This document shows, piece by piece, positions 24,219 through 36,155 of a stretch of 64,000 nucleotides of DNA. Both the position numbers and the translations under genes were made by a program. The stretch spans positions 1-64,000 of the forward strand of contig CAOLHI010000361.1 in NCBI GenBank assembly GCA_948474755.1. The letters are read 5' to 3'. The stretch's first letter is position 1; every line of letters starts with the position of its first letter. Source of the stretch: Ctenosaura bakeri. Its lineage: Eukaryota > Chordata > Lepidosauria > Squamata > Iguanidae. Under the pieces are notes generated by a model, which searched no databases, had not been told where the DNA came from, and saw only the letters and a list, made by a program, of their open reading frames with translations.

Positions 24219-25806
24219 TATAGTGCAACAGCGAAAATGCTGTTTTAATGACTAAAGATGTGTGTGTTTGAAGGGATGTCTAGGTTTTTGTAGCTTGAGA
24301 GAGAGATTTAAGTGAAGACAAGCCAACCTATTCAATTGATACTCATTTTGAGATTTGTTCAACACATTTCCCAGTTAGTGTGAAGGCTTGTGAGGACATG
24401 TCAATGCAAGCTGGAAATGCACTAAGTTTTTCATGAAACAAATTTAGAATATGAAATATGCTGATGGAAATATGTTATTAGGCTGCGTTTCGTGAAGTGT
24501 ATCTGAAATGCCCCGTAAATTTTGTTAACATCCCATGGCTGCTTTTTCAAGGAGTTGTACCATGAGTAAATTCTACTGCAAAATATTGAGGTCTTTCATA
24601 GACCCTTGTACTCTTGCATATATTTTTAATATTTAAAGAATATCCACCCACAGAGGACTTTTAACTTTCACGAGGAGCTTCTTTTGTATCAGAGCAGCTG
24701 CTTCCTTTTTGGACCATTGCCAAGCGAAGAAATGTTACTACAAACACAGCTATTCATAGATACCAACAGTGAACTATGTATTCATTGTACCTATAACAAT
24801 TGCTGTTATGACTGTGAAAATTTCAATATGTATACACTCTGAGGCTTCTCAGGAGGGATGGGACATACAGGGAACCTCCAGACACTGAATTAGGCCCAAG
24901 GTTTAGAGATTCCAATCCTTGATGCACATCATGTTTCACAGTAATGGTTCCTCAGATGTTTGTGTCAACATAACTGTTCTACATACAGCACAATTGCCTG
25001 TATGAACCATCCTCTTTATGCTGTTTGTGCTAGTCTTTTCTTTTACTGCACAACAAAAATTTTCATCAATATACCTAAGTCTAAAATAGGGTGATGCTGT
25101 ATTCTGGAAAAAATATATATTGCACAGCAACTCCAACCTGGAACTCACTTAAGTCAGTTGCAATGTTGTTGCAGATTTTGATAGGCATCTATAGTAAAGC
25201 AGTGCATCATGGTGTTTCTCAACCCCAGTCAGGATATTAAATAGCCTTGTAATTAATGTTTTGCCAGAAAAAATAATTTTTGTAATTAGAATACACAGGC
25301 AGTTGAATTGTCAACCAGTTTTCTCCTGAAATTAGTAATTGGAATGGGTGGGTGGGGAGATTCTATAATGGTAGAATTGAACAATCATCTAAACCCGCAT
25401 GTATTTTAGAGTGCATATTGCTTGTTTTGCATTATTTTTATGACATTGAGATTTGATTGATGTTTTCTGACCTGTTGCTTGGAGTTTGTTTGGAGGGAAG
25501 GGGACGTCAGTGGATTTGTAGTTTCTCTGTGATTTGAAATTAATGCCCATCAAGCATGAGAAGTGTGAGTCACCAACATAACATGAAAGCTAATATTTAT
25601 TATATAGTGAGAAGGTAAGAGTTCACAACTTGCACTAATAATAACCAGCCTTCTTTTGGATGGGTAGGTATCAAATGCTCTGAGGATCATACACACGTTC
25701 TACAGGGGTTGCAAATCTGTACATCTTACAAGCATCCTGAATCATTTTGAGCACTAGGATTTTCAATGAAGGGCTTAACTCAACTTTTTGGTTTTCCTCC
25801 TTCCAG

Positions 25807-26605
25807 CCTTAACGCAGCACCTACTCCAGCTTGTAGCAGCGCTGGCAATTTGAAAGGCACCCCGGTGGCTACCCCATGCACTCCTCGGCGTCTGAGTTTG
25901 GTGGAATCCTTCACTAACCTTCGGGAGTCCACAACTACAATGAGCACATCCTTGGGGCTTGTGTGGCTACTCAAGGAACGAGGGATATCAGCGGCAGTGT
26001 ACAACCCTCAGAGCTGGGACAGAGCTGGCAGGAGCACCCTCCTGAGTGCATACTCTCCCAAAATGGCTGCCATTCCTTCCACTCCTCCAAACTCACCTAT
26101 GCAGACACCCTCCTCTTCCCCACCATCTTTTGAGTTCAAATGCACAAGTCCCCCTTACGACAATTTCCTTGCTTCCAAACCAGCCAGTTCCATTCTGAAG
26201 GAGGTGAGGGGCAAAAAGAGTATCAGGAACAGTGAGAGTCAGACTGACGTGTCTGTCTCCAACCTTAACCTAGTGGACAAAGTGAAAAGGTTTGGAATTG
26301 CCAAAGTAGTTAGTTCAGGGCAACCACAAGCTCCTCCGTTAACTGATGAACATGGACCTCAGCTCTGGGGGGCACAAAGGCCAGTGAAAGCATTTGTTCC
26401 TGGAGGCCTGGTGCCAGAAGGCCTGCCCTTGGGTTGTCCTGCTGTAACAAGTACTATTGGGGGCATTCAGTTGAACAGTGGCATTAGGAGGAACCGAAGC
26501 TTCCCAACTATGGTGGGTTCCAGCATGCAGATGAAAGGGCCATCAACATTAACCCCTGGCATCCTAATGGGAGCTAAGCTCCCCAAACAAACAAGCTTAC
26601 GATGA
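25807..26605 (+). CDS. TRAK1: TRAK1 last coding exon and stop codon
   Basis: This 799-base terminal exon follows acceptor TCCTTCCAG and ends at TGA 26603-26605. It encodes the C-terminal 265 residues: SLNAAPTPAC, VATPCTPRRLSLVESFTN, STSLGLVWLLKERGISAAVY, IPSTPPNSPMQTPSSSPPSF, KCTSPPYDNFLASKPASSIL, SESQTDVSVSNLNLVDKVKR, and the end MGAKLPKQTSLR, all as in human TRAK1. The stretch around VSSGQPQAPPLTDEHGPQL is the variable part. It is Ser/Pro-rich and probably disordered, with many SP/TP sites. In mammals the C-terminus is needed for mitochondrial targeting. The frame is open upstream to 25766 but that part is intron. Confidence 0.97.
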
Positions 26606-28860
26606 GTGATCTACAAAGCACCCTCCTTCAGACATTTTTTAAAAGATTTTTCTTCCGTTTGCTGTTGAATTTAACCAATCAACTTTGTGCCTAATGGAGG
26701 GGGAAAAGTGTAAACTTTGTACAGGAATGTAAATATGTACCAGATGTATTATAAGTGAATTATAACACAGTTTTGACAATGGAACATGCTAACCTTTTGA
26801 AAGGCTGTTTTGTTTTTCTTTGCACTGAAAAAAAAAAGCAATCTTTGGTTTTTACAAAAATGATAAATTCTCTGGTTAGCTTAGCTTAACCTTGTGCCTC
26901 TTCTGGCAAGGGTTAGCTGTCATACTATCAGAATTGTGGAATGCTAGTGCACATAGTAACTCCCATAGACAAGGAGTCTTTGTTGTTCATCAAAGCAGTA
27001 ACTTAACATTTTGACCATTCTGTTTTGCCTTTGTGAAGAACAGGGAGTATCTTAGCTTGTGGCTTATATGCCTAATTTATTTAAAAGTTTTTTTTTATTA
27101 CACAATAAACTTGAAGCAATTATGTGTTGAGAATGATTACCAATCCTGCAAGATGCCTGGAAAGAGAACACGCTTCTGTTGTTTCTAGCACATCCATGTT
27201 CTGTGTTAATATTACTTTCAATGCTGCACTGGAGTGTGGAAGGAAGAGTGCTAAAAATAGTGTTTTGTTGCAGACACTGAGAACACACGCCTCATTTAAA
27301 AAAAAAGACTCCTTAGAATTATTTCTTGCTTTTGTAAGGTTTTAAAAACTACTTCTGTCTTTGGGAGCCAAAGTCACTGAAAGAGTCAATTATGTAGGTA
27401 TGGTTAAAAATCTTAATTTAAACAGATGTAGTATAGGATGCGTCCTTAGGAATAATTTCAAATAATATTTAACAGGGGTGGTCAAGTGAAGGAGAATGAC
27501 ATTTTCAGCTGCTTTCCACTTCTCTCCAGATTTTGAAGGAATAAAAAGGATCCTGTGGATGTTTTCTAAACAGAGTTAGAATATTTCTGTTTTAATTGAT
27601 GTTATACTTACTTTTCACACCCGTTTCCATCATACCCAAGTAGTTACCAGATATTACTAGCCAAAGATTTAATATCATCGACCCTAACATTTTTGAAAAT
27701 CTTCAGCATTTGGGCTTTTCTTCTCCACAAAGCAATGGCCCTGTTCAGATTAGACACTAAATTGTACCTTGGCAGTATGTGTTTCAGCTGTGATTCATTC
27801 AAACAAGCCAAGATCAAACAGTAGTTATAAACTAAAATTTCTCTCAATTTTGGCATAATAGGGAGCTCTGTTTAGTTTAGCTTCCAGTCGTGCAACTGAG
27901 TCAAAGAAGGAGAGGTAAAGTAAATGTTCATGAGATCAGGGCTCATTAAAACATTGTTTAGCATTGTATCCAAAACAGACCAACAGATAGAAACTTGAAA
28001 TAACATCTGAAAGGAACTGAGAACAAATAGAAACAGGGTGTGCAACTTTATACCTGCCATTAGGTCCAGCCAGCAGGACCAGGGGTTAGATCAGGGTACT
28101 CCAAAACATCTGGATGGTACCAGTGGCCTACTTCTGAAGGAGAAAAGGAGAACAATGTACCATCAAGTTCTTCTGCCAAGCCTCTTTGAAATGAGTGGGA
28201 GATGTACCAGTATGATCTTGTACAACTTCAGTTCATTTCAGCAGAGCCCATGCAACAGAACTTTTTGGTGGGTTGAGCCCCAGTTCAAGGTTATTTCTGA
28301 GATTTCTTTTTGGAGCAGTCAGTGTGTGTGGGTTGTGTGAGTGGCTGTTGCTCTTTTGGGCTAATTTAAAACCAAACCCAGTTATTTATTTTGATGCCAG
28401 TACTGCACTTCATGTAATTGCTGTGCATTGCCACTGTGCCAGACTGTTACTAAAATTATTAGCACTGATAATTATTTGTACTAGTAGAACTGTAGTGTTT
28501 TTTTTAAATGAATGACGGGTGAGTCCATTTTCTTTAATGAAATAGCTAGTATCAATATAGCAGTGAACACTGAGAATGTTAGAAGAGAAGAAGAGAGAAA
28601 ATGAGCACATGCACGAGTCATTGCATGTGTTTTCAATTTCTATTTATTCTACATACATTTCAGCACATTTTCATTGGCTCCACTTGCCAACTGTATGTGT
28701 GCACTTGACTGCAAGTATGTAACTTTATCTTTTTATCTGAATGTATCTTAATCCAAAATTAACCATTTTGAATTGTTAAAAAATCATGAATGTATTAGGA
28801 CTTTCTGATGTACCCAGAGAAAACGATATTGTTTGTGAAATAAAAAAGGAGAACCAAAAT
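26606..28860 (+). other. TRAK1: TRAK1 3' UTR with candidate polyadenylation signals
   Basis: The sequence after the stop is AT-rich and lacks obvious repeats. An AATAAA lies at 27104-27109 and another at 28839-28844, giving 3' UTRs of about 0.52 or 2.25 kb. Which is used cannot be told from sequence. Confidence 0.55.
27104..27109 (+). terminator. TRAK1: candidate TRAK1 polyadenylation signal AATAAA
   Basis: This is the first canonical AATAAA after the TRAK1 stop, preceded by a T-run. It is a candidate only. Confidence 0.5.
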
Positions 28861-31660
28861 ATTAAATTGGAAAATATTGTTATTTACTCTTTTGGAACAG
28901 TAAATAGCCAACCATGAGGTGGTAGGGCACTGAAAAATGGCATTTATATTTTCTTCACAAATGGATATCAATTAACCAATAAAAGTTCTGTTGTGGCTTA
29001 TCTATATGTCCTGCCTCTGTTTCTGAACACAAATATGTAGTTCACCAAGGACCTGTTATGCCAATTAGAATTCAAGAGATTCCAGGTTACTTTTGGTTTC
29101 CTAAATGTAGAACAGAATCCCCTGACAAGAGCAAATTATACCAGTGCTCCTGTTTCATTACTGATGGGCTATGGATTTTGAACCCAGTTCCAGAACCCAG
29201 GTTTTGATTTAGAGCAAGGGTAGACACCAGTGACCTTCTAGGGAGTTTTAGATTGCAGTTCCCATAATCCCTTGTTACTGGCTATTGTGACTAAAGCAGC
29301 TGGAAATTGCAGTCCAACAACATCTGGAAGGCAACAGTTGCCCATCCCAGACATAGAGCTTAACAAGACAATATAATATCTTTTTTGGGGGGAAAACCCT
29401 AAAAGATTGTTGTCGTTATTGTTATTATTATTTTAAAAGTTGATTATATCTGGCTCTGGCCTGGGGGTTTAACAGTCTTGATCTAATCTGCAGTACTGCA
29501 ACAACAGCTGCTTCTAGGCTATTCTGTTAGAATATCTGAGCTATACTTGAGGGATAGGAATGAGAGCACATGTCTTTCAAGGAAGCAAGTTAATAACCAG
29601 TTTCTTAGAAGAGCACCATGTTCCTGTAAGAGTAGTATCATGTCGTTTTGCAGGAAACTACTTGAGCAGATAATGTTCAATTCTGGAGGTTTTTTGAACA
29701 ATTCCAAAGTAATGAGTGGAACAGGGTGAAGAGAACTCACTGTTATTAGTGATATTTCTCTGAATGCATGTTTTGATCACAGGATCACTGACTTAAGATT
29801 CTAGGGGATACAATCCTTGCTGTATTATAAAAATCCAAGAAAAAAATGCTTTGCCAGTGACCATTGTATAAATGTGCATCAGGTATAAGGTGCTGCAGGT
29901 AAAAGATGACTGCAGTTCTCTGTACAGCTCCTTGGAAGGGCACTCTTTGGGATGTAAGATTGTGCTATAATGCTCCCTCAATAAAAAGTGTTTAAACGGA
30001 TGAGTGTGCTTATAAGTTTCCTGGGATTCAGCTGCTACTCCAAAACTGGAGAATGCCTTTCCCCAGAGCCTGTAGTACATTTGGAAAACATAACAAGTAC
30101 TTTCCACAACATGTTGTCCTTTATACAATGGCAATTCCTTCTTCAATGTGTCTGGTGCCCAAATACATGCCATTAGGGAGAGGAAAGAAAATAAAGTCAT
30201 AAAAATTAAACATACTTGTGTATGGCTGCTTGTTAGACTGTACTTGCCCATTTAAAAGTTTATATTCTCTTCTTGAGGATGGATTCAGAAGAGATGCCAT
30301 CACTGTAAAAGACTGGCTGAGAGACCCAGGCTGATTTGGAAATGGTAATGAGCATTTTGAGACAAAAGCAGAGGATGATTGAGGTGATGAATTTGGGAGG
30401 TCTTGGGGAAAGAACGTGTGCATTTCTAGAACGCCTAGATGACTTTGGAAGTCCCTATGTAGAGCATAAAAACTTTATGTTGGTTGTCCCATCTGGTATT
30501 CAGATAGGTACCTGCATAGGCTGCGTACTCAGCAAAACTTTTCAATGATGTAAAGATGATGAGGCCTTCCAGAAGCAAGCATCTTTGCACCCTGAAGTCT
30601 TCCTCTCTACCAGCAGCTGATTCATTTCATCCTTGGCGGGTGCTTTTGGGGCCCAGATCTCCACTTCTGAGCCATGCATGGGTATCCACAAGCAAAAGAA
30701 AAAAATGATGTCCATGAAAGGAAAATGGTACTGACCTAGTCATAGAGGCTTGGCATGCCTTTATTTTTAAATACTTGCATCCTACTTTTCTGTCCAGTAT
30801 CCCTAGCAGGTAAGAAATACCAAAATGTACCTGAAAATGATGAACACACTAAAAGTAAAAAAATGAATCATACTCCTTTGCAGAGCATTAAGAGATTGGC
30901 TGAAATGTTGAAGATGTTTCTGTTTCTCAGTGCCCTTCCACCCTGAGATTAGCAGATTTTTTTCCTCAAATATTTTCTACTGTGTTTTTGTGGTGCATGG
31001 TAACCTCCCATGCCCCTGCTCAGGAATGATCTCAATTCCAGGGCATTGTGGGGAGCACAAAATGGTGTTCCTTCTCACTGGAAAGAAGAGGATAAAGTGG
31101 ATCCCCTCTTAATTATTCTTGTCAGAAGCACAGAAGAAATTTTCAAGAAACTATTTGCAAAGAATTAAAAAATAAAACTAACAAAACCAGAAGAAAATAG
31201 ATATTATTTATGTGGAAAGAAAGGAGCATAAGCCCTAGTGGGATTCATTTTAAGAGTCAGAGACCAATGCCTAATCCAAAAAAGGAAGGGGGAATCTAGA
31301 AGAAGAGGGTTATGTAGAAAAACATGATAGTTCAGATATTCTGGTCCTTTGCTGTTAAGGGCTTTAAAGATCAGTTTGAACCAGGGCACAAATAGGAAAC
31401 AAATGTTTCCTGCATTTGTTTGATCAGTAAAGCTGAGTGCTCCAAAGGTTTTAGGTTTAGGGTGTCTCAGATATTTTCTGTCAAAAATGACTTGAGAGCT
31501 CTCAGTTCAGCTCGACTTGTCCTCTCCTTTTCATGATGAGCAGAGAACTGTCCTCCAGAACACATTTGCGCTTAAAGCAGAATAGGGAGCCTCCGGTCTT
31601 TCAAATGTTTTGGAATCCCTAAGGGGCAGATGTATTATTATTTTACCAGTATGATCATAA
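28861..31660. other. intergenic DNA between TRAK1 and CCK, left part
   Basis: This is mainly AT-rich sequence. It holds a decayed palindromic squamate repeat (29217-29350) and a LINE-like fragment near 31200-31420 that has the phrase GTTAAGGGCTTTAAAGATCA. The 152-codon minus frame at 29793-30251 resembles nothing I know. Confidence 0.6.
29217..29350. repeat. palindromic squamate interspersed repeat, decayed
   Basis: It reads AGGGTAGACACCAGTGACCT at the left and GGCAACAGTTGCCCATCCC at the right, with GATTGCAGTTCCCATAATCC and GCAGTCCAACAACATCTGGA between. It belongs to the same family as 22160-22292. Confidence 0.6.
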
Positions 31661-31661
31661 T

Positions 31662-31794
31662 AAAGCCCAGGGTTAATATTGACGTGTTCCCCCCACGTAT
31701 GTGAGTGTGTAGTAGGAACACATCAATATTACAGTTAATATTGATGTGTTCCCCATATATATGGGGAAACATCAACATTAACTTTAGGCTTTAC
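31662..31794. repeat. two adjacent palindromes forming one folded-back element
   Basis: The arms of the right palindrome (31734-31783) are near-perfect inverted copies around CCCCATATATATGGGG. The left palindrome (31672-31733) repeats the same arms around a longer spacer. The outer ends TAAAGCC and GGCTTTA are also inverted, so the 130-bp unit is probably a small MITE. Confidence 0.65.
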
Positions 31795-32084
31795 AGTCAT
31801 CAGTATTCCATATCTAGTACTTCAATTTCATGGGGTGTCACAATTTTATTTTCCTCTTCATCCCCATTTACTGTTAAAGTAATTGATCCCAAGGGGCACT
31901 TCATATTCATTAAGGAGAAAATGGAGGCAAACAACTATACTTCTGCCTCACTATAGTGTAACATAACTTTCTTAGAGATACTTTTTTCTAAATTAGGCAA
32001 ATTAAAGAAAATTTGATGATATTTATGGGCAGTTTTAGCTTCTGGATTGGCTAAACAACCAAGCCATTACATATTTCTACTTTT

Positions 32085-32237
32085 GTTGATGTTGTGTGCT
32101 TTTAAGTTGTTTCTGACTTGCAGTGACACTAAAGCAAAGCTATCACAGCATTTTGGGGGGCTGAGGGTGTCATCCAGTGAGTGGGTTTCCATGACGTAGT
32201 GGGGAATCAAACCCTGGTCTCCAGCCCTTTAATTATA
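32085..32237 (-). mobile_element. tRNA-derived SINE, minus strand
   Basis: TTAAGTTGTTTCTGACTTGC is the reverse of the BovB-like SINE tail, and GGGAATCAAACCCTGGTCTC is the reverse of the B-box region. It is the same family as 13781-13976. Confidence 0.7.
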
Positions 32238-32814
32238 ATACAACTTCATAGATTCCTGGTGCTATGCAAGTCCTGGGATATAGGGTTATTCATATCCCTT
32301 GATACAGTGTACCTACAAGAACTGATTATATCCTAACCATCTCTACCCTGACACTAGATAAAAGAGGAGCTAATATTGAACAATTACATTTTTTCCAGAC
32401 CATTCCTCTGTATTCCTAAATATTAAATCACCCATTGAGGGACCATACCCTAGAGCAAGGATGGGCAGCTGTGGAAGTCTAGGGGGCCACAGTAAGTTCA
32501 CAGGAGGCCTCGAAGGGCTGCATCCCAGATTGCACCCACTCCCATAAAAATACCAACATTTTCCCCTTACAGTGCCCCTGAACACTCTGTTAGACATTGG
32601 AAGTATTTTCATCATATTATTGGGCCTTCCTGGGCCATTTTAGGCCAAGAGACAGAGGTCACTTCCTGTTCACTTCTATTTTTTAAAAAAAGGGTTCTCC
32701 TTGTGGCTGGTGAGAGTCACAAAATGTGGTAGAAATGCCCCTAACACATCCTAGAAGACATTTGGAGGCAAAACATATGTTAAAAATTTTCAACATATTT
32801 TGAAATGTTCATAA

Positions 32815-32976
32815 ATGAACTCTAAGAGGTGTGGAGGGCATTTCCATCATATTTGGAGGCCCCTCTGCGCACCAGTGGTTAAAATAACTTTTTGCAAAAA
32901 TTTTCGTTTTAACCACTGGTGCACAGAGGGGCCTCTGAATATGATGGAAATGCCCTCCATACCTCTTAGAGCTCAT
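32815..32976. repeat. long inverted repeat (arms about 72 bp)
   Basis: The left arm starts ATGAACTCTAAGAGG and the right arm ends CCTCTTAGAGCTCAT. The arms agree at about nine of ten positions, with a loop of some 20 bases containing TTTTTGCAAAAA. A strong hairpin or a folded-back MITE is the likely explanation. Confidence 0.8.
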
Positions 32977-32993
32977 TTTGGGGCATTCTGGAG

Positions 32994-33056
32994 CTATATC
33001 TATATCTATATCTATAACTATATCTATATCTATATCTATATCTATCTATATCTATC
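32994..33056. repeat. (TATATC)n microsatellite
   Basis: A hexamer array with few errors lies directly right of the inverted repeat. The 32815 ORF over it is a by-product. Confidence 0.9.
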
Positions 33057-33945
33057 TTGGGAATACAAGAATAATTTAAACTTGTTAATTTACCACTAAC
33101 TCCCTTTGAAGAACTTATTAAAATGTTGTGACTCTAAGTCTGAAGGGTTAGCTTCTGTTATCTATAATTTACTGCTCTCTAACAAAGACCCTAACATGCA
33201 AGGGTTAAGAATGCAGTGGGAGCAGGACCTGGTTCATGCTATTAGTGATGTTAATTGGACTAATTTATAGAAGATGAAACTCTTTAAATCAATCCCTGCA
33301 CAATCTGGGGGAACTAATTTATATATAGTATTTAACCCCATTTATAGGTGGCATGTAACATATTTTCTCTGTATAGCTCCAGAATGTTGGGGAGGTTGTA
33401 ATTTATCAGGCAATTATTTTCACATGTGATGTAATTGTGTGAAAGTTTCTATGTTGTCCACAGAAATCTTCCAGAAAATAATCAACAGATGCAATCTATT
33501 TCTAGCTTGGCACTGATGAACATTTTTCTGGTCCAAACATTAATTTATCCCATGACGATCTTATTGCATTTTTATTATTACTGGCTCGGCAATTAAAGCT
33601 TGTTAACTAGAAAAATGCTGACAATTTAAAGAGTAACAAGTGGTATGTGAAAGCCTAGGATCTTTCTTTATTGGAAAAGCTAACACAAAAAGTTAAAGAA
33701 CTGGTATAGAGACACAGGCAAAAACAACTTTACAGAAATTTGGTTTGCTTTTATTAGCTATATTATTATAGGGACAGAGGGAAGGAAGCAAGCTCTGCAA
33801 CCTATGGAAATATTTGAAACAATGCATTTGGTTAAAGTAAATGATGGTCTCAGATGAAGTTTTCCTTTTTATATAAGGGTGCTGTGTTGTAGTTTATGTG
33901 CACTGTTGTTGATTTGATCTTGCTTGTTTTTTCCCCCTTGTATAT
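33057..33945. other. intergenic, no repeat recognised
   Basis: This is AT-rich unique-looking sequence without ORFs or repeats that I know. It is one of the few repeat-free stretches between the genes, so it could hold regulatory DNA, but nothing in it proves that. Confidence 0.5.
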
Positions 33946-34102
33946 TTATTATTGTTGTTGTTGTTCAAGTAGTGACCCTAAGGTGAACATATTATTGGTT
34001 TTGGGGAGGCAGACAGTGTGTGACATGCCCAGTAAATTTCTTTGGTCAAGTGTGGGATTGAACTCTGGTTTCCAGAGTTGTAGCACACTCTGTATCATAA
34101 GA
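33946..34102 (-). mobile_element. tRNA-derived SINE, minus strand, with (GTT)n tail
   Basis: A TTGTTGTTG run is followed by AGTGACCCTAAGGTGAACAT and GGGATTGAACTCTGGTTTCC, the reverse of SINE tail and B-box sequence. Confidence 0.65.
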
Positions 34103-34194
34103 TTTATCGGTACCTTACAATAAGTTCTTTAAACAACTTAGGCAACTTAAAATTTAAAACAACAAAAAAATCCTCTGTGTGCATGTGTGTATGG

Positions 34195-34214
34195 GTGTGT
34201 GTGTGTGTGTGTGT
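34195..34214. repeat. (GT)n microsatellite
   Basis: A run of about ten GT units, preceded by imperfect GT sequence. Confidence 0.85.
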
Positions 34215-35650
34215 TACCAGAGAGCATCTGGAGGTCCAGAGGCTCTCCGTATGTGTCAAAGAGAAGAAGTGGGTAAAGTACACAACTGGACTACAACCCC
34301 AGGCATTTCTCACCATTGACTATTACAGCTAGAGCTGATGGAAGATACATCTGATAACATCTGGAAGGTCCCCTGTTGCCCATTCCAGGGCTTGCTGTGT
34401 AGAGAAGTTTGCTGGGCATTTCTCCAGAAGCAATATAAAGCTTCCTTTTTGAGGGTTGGCTTCCAAATGGACAAAGGTAAGTGAGCAGACTTGCTTGATC
34501 CCCTGCAGGGGATTAGAATTCCTCCAGGTAACCACTTGGTATCTACTGTAGGGATAGAGCTTCACATGCAACTCTGCATTGCTCACTAGATTGTGTTTAC
34601 AAAGGTCCATGTGTAGTTCTTATTCTCTCTCCTACTCTTACAGAACTTCTGGCATTTCAGGATTAAATAGAATGGGAAACACAGAGTCTGACATTCACTA
34701 TTTCAGTGCCTCCATGAAATTGATAATGGAAAAGAATGGCGGGAGGGGCCCCCCCTGTCCTCAAGACAGGAAGAAAGTGGGAAAAGGCAGGAGAGTCAAG
34801 TCAATATACTCTACAGCACTGCAACCCAAGCTACCTGTTTTGGGGGCAGACGATCCCCCACCTCCATGCCAGGAACCAGTACTTTATTTGTATCAATTTG
34901 CTAAAGTTGTTTCTTTATTTCTTAGAATTTGCCTGGAACTGGCTGCTGATATCTCACAGACCGGCAGCAGTCCACGGACCACCGCTATGTGTAGTACTAA
35001 TCTACAGCGATCCTAAGCTAAACAATATAAACTGTAAAGTGCAACTTCATGTTCCTGTGGGTACATGTTTTGTTCTGATTAAGGAAACACTTCCATTTCA
35101 CTTTCAAGGAAGCATGTGGAAAAATTTATCCTGATTGTTTCCCACCCCCTTTACTCCAAGCAAATCACTTCACTCACTATAGACATGTGCATCACTCCAT
35201 GCAGTCAAAACTTGCCTTGTATCGCAGTTTCTTTGTGACTGCAGACATACATTCCTAGTTACATACTTCACCTCCACATATTAAGTTTTTGTTTATAGTT
35301 TTTGTTTATAGATAGGAACCATTTGTTTTGTCTCTTCTGCTGTCCCAAATATACCAGGAGAGGGCACTCTAAGACCTATTCAAGATTAGAACTAGAGCCG
35401 CAACACTATTTGCTTGGGTTTCTCCCTTAGGCAGTTCTTTATAACGTATATGCCGGCCCATGAAATGTTCATTGCCTGTCTGAAATCTGGAAACAAGGAT
35501 GCTTGTCATTGTGGGACAAACTTCTCATGAAGCTTCTAAACAAAACAGTTGACTGTTTAGAACAAAATCTCCAGACCAGGAAGGCAACTTCCACAGATGG
35601 GAGAGTTTGCATCCTTGAACCAATTAGGGGCTCCATCTCTTATAGAAGCT
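34215..35650. other. intergenic, no gene seen
   Basis: The overlapping ORFs at 34579-35016 and 35503-35847 lack codon structure, splice context or any recognisable motif. A decayed palindromic repeat appears near 34285-34385. Confidence 0.55.
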
Positions 35651-35651
35651 G

Positions 35652-35657
35652 GATGAT

Positions 35658-35700
<43 letters not shown>
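35652..35700. repeat. (GAT)n microsatellite
   Basis: About 14 near-perfect GAT units, read as poly-Asp in one frame. There is no evidence of coding. Confidence 0.9.
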
Positions 35701-35857
35701 AGAAGAAAAAGAAGTGCCATCACCATATGTGGTGCTTTATATGAGTGGTTTACAATTGTTATTTTGACAGTTACCTACCCTCAAGCTTACAATCCCAAAA
35801 GACACTACACACATGGAAAAGGGTATGGCAGTGGAAGAGGAGATTAAATCCAGCAGC

Positions 35858-36155
35858 TGCTGGCTGCTCTTCTCTCCCCACATGGCCACAGTAGTGGCAA
35901 TCAGGAGGGAGGGAGGGCTTTTTATCAGCTGCTGTGGCCAGGGTTAACAGAGCTGTGCCTGCCTGTTCTTATCTTCTTCCAAGCCCACATAAGTGGCAGT
36001 TGGGTTGGATGGAGGGCCTTTCCTCAGCTACTATGCTAATGTATGATGGAACTGTGCCTGCATATTCTTTTGTCCCTCCAAGGCCACAGCAGTGGCAGTT
36101 CGGATGGATGGAGGGTCTTTCATCAGCAACTGGGTCTAGACATGAAGGACCCATG
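35858..36155. repeat. 99-bp tandem repeat, three units
   Basis: Units begin near 35858, 35958 and 36057. Each holds CCACANNAGTGGCANT, GGATGGAGGG-like and CTTTNNTCAGC blocks at the same spacing and ends with GCTGTG or a variant. The units differ at many sites, so the array is old. Confidence 0.75.

Larger units (their letters stand above)
19118..25806 (+). other. TRAK1: TRAK1 last intron with repeats
   Basis: This 6.7-kb intron has a CT/GACA/CA/TA microsatellite cluster (about 20590-20672), a palindromic interspersed repeat (22160-22292) and a Tigger-like MITE with an internal minisatellite (23690-24218). The rest is AT-rich and without recognisable features. Confidence 0.7.

Noticed and set aside
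29793..30251. 152-codon minus-strand ORF
   Set aside because: No recognisable domain, no splice context or promoter; could be an unrecognised repeat.
34579..35134. Two overlapping ORFs of 132-145 codons
   Set aside because: Frames overlap in the same strand with no motif, splice or promoter evidence.
35503..35847. ORF with a poly-Asp run
   Set aside because: The run is a (GAT)n microsatellite; the rest shows no motif.
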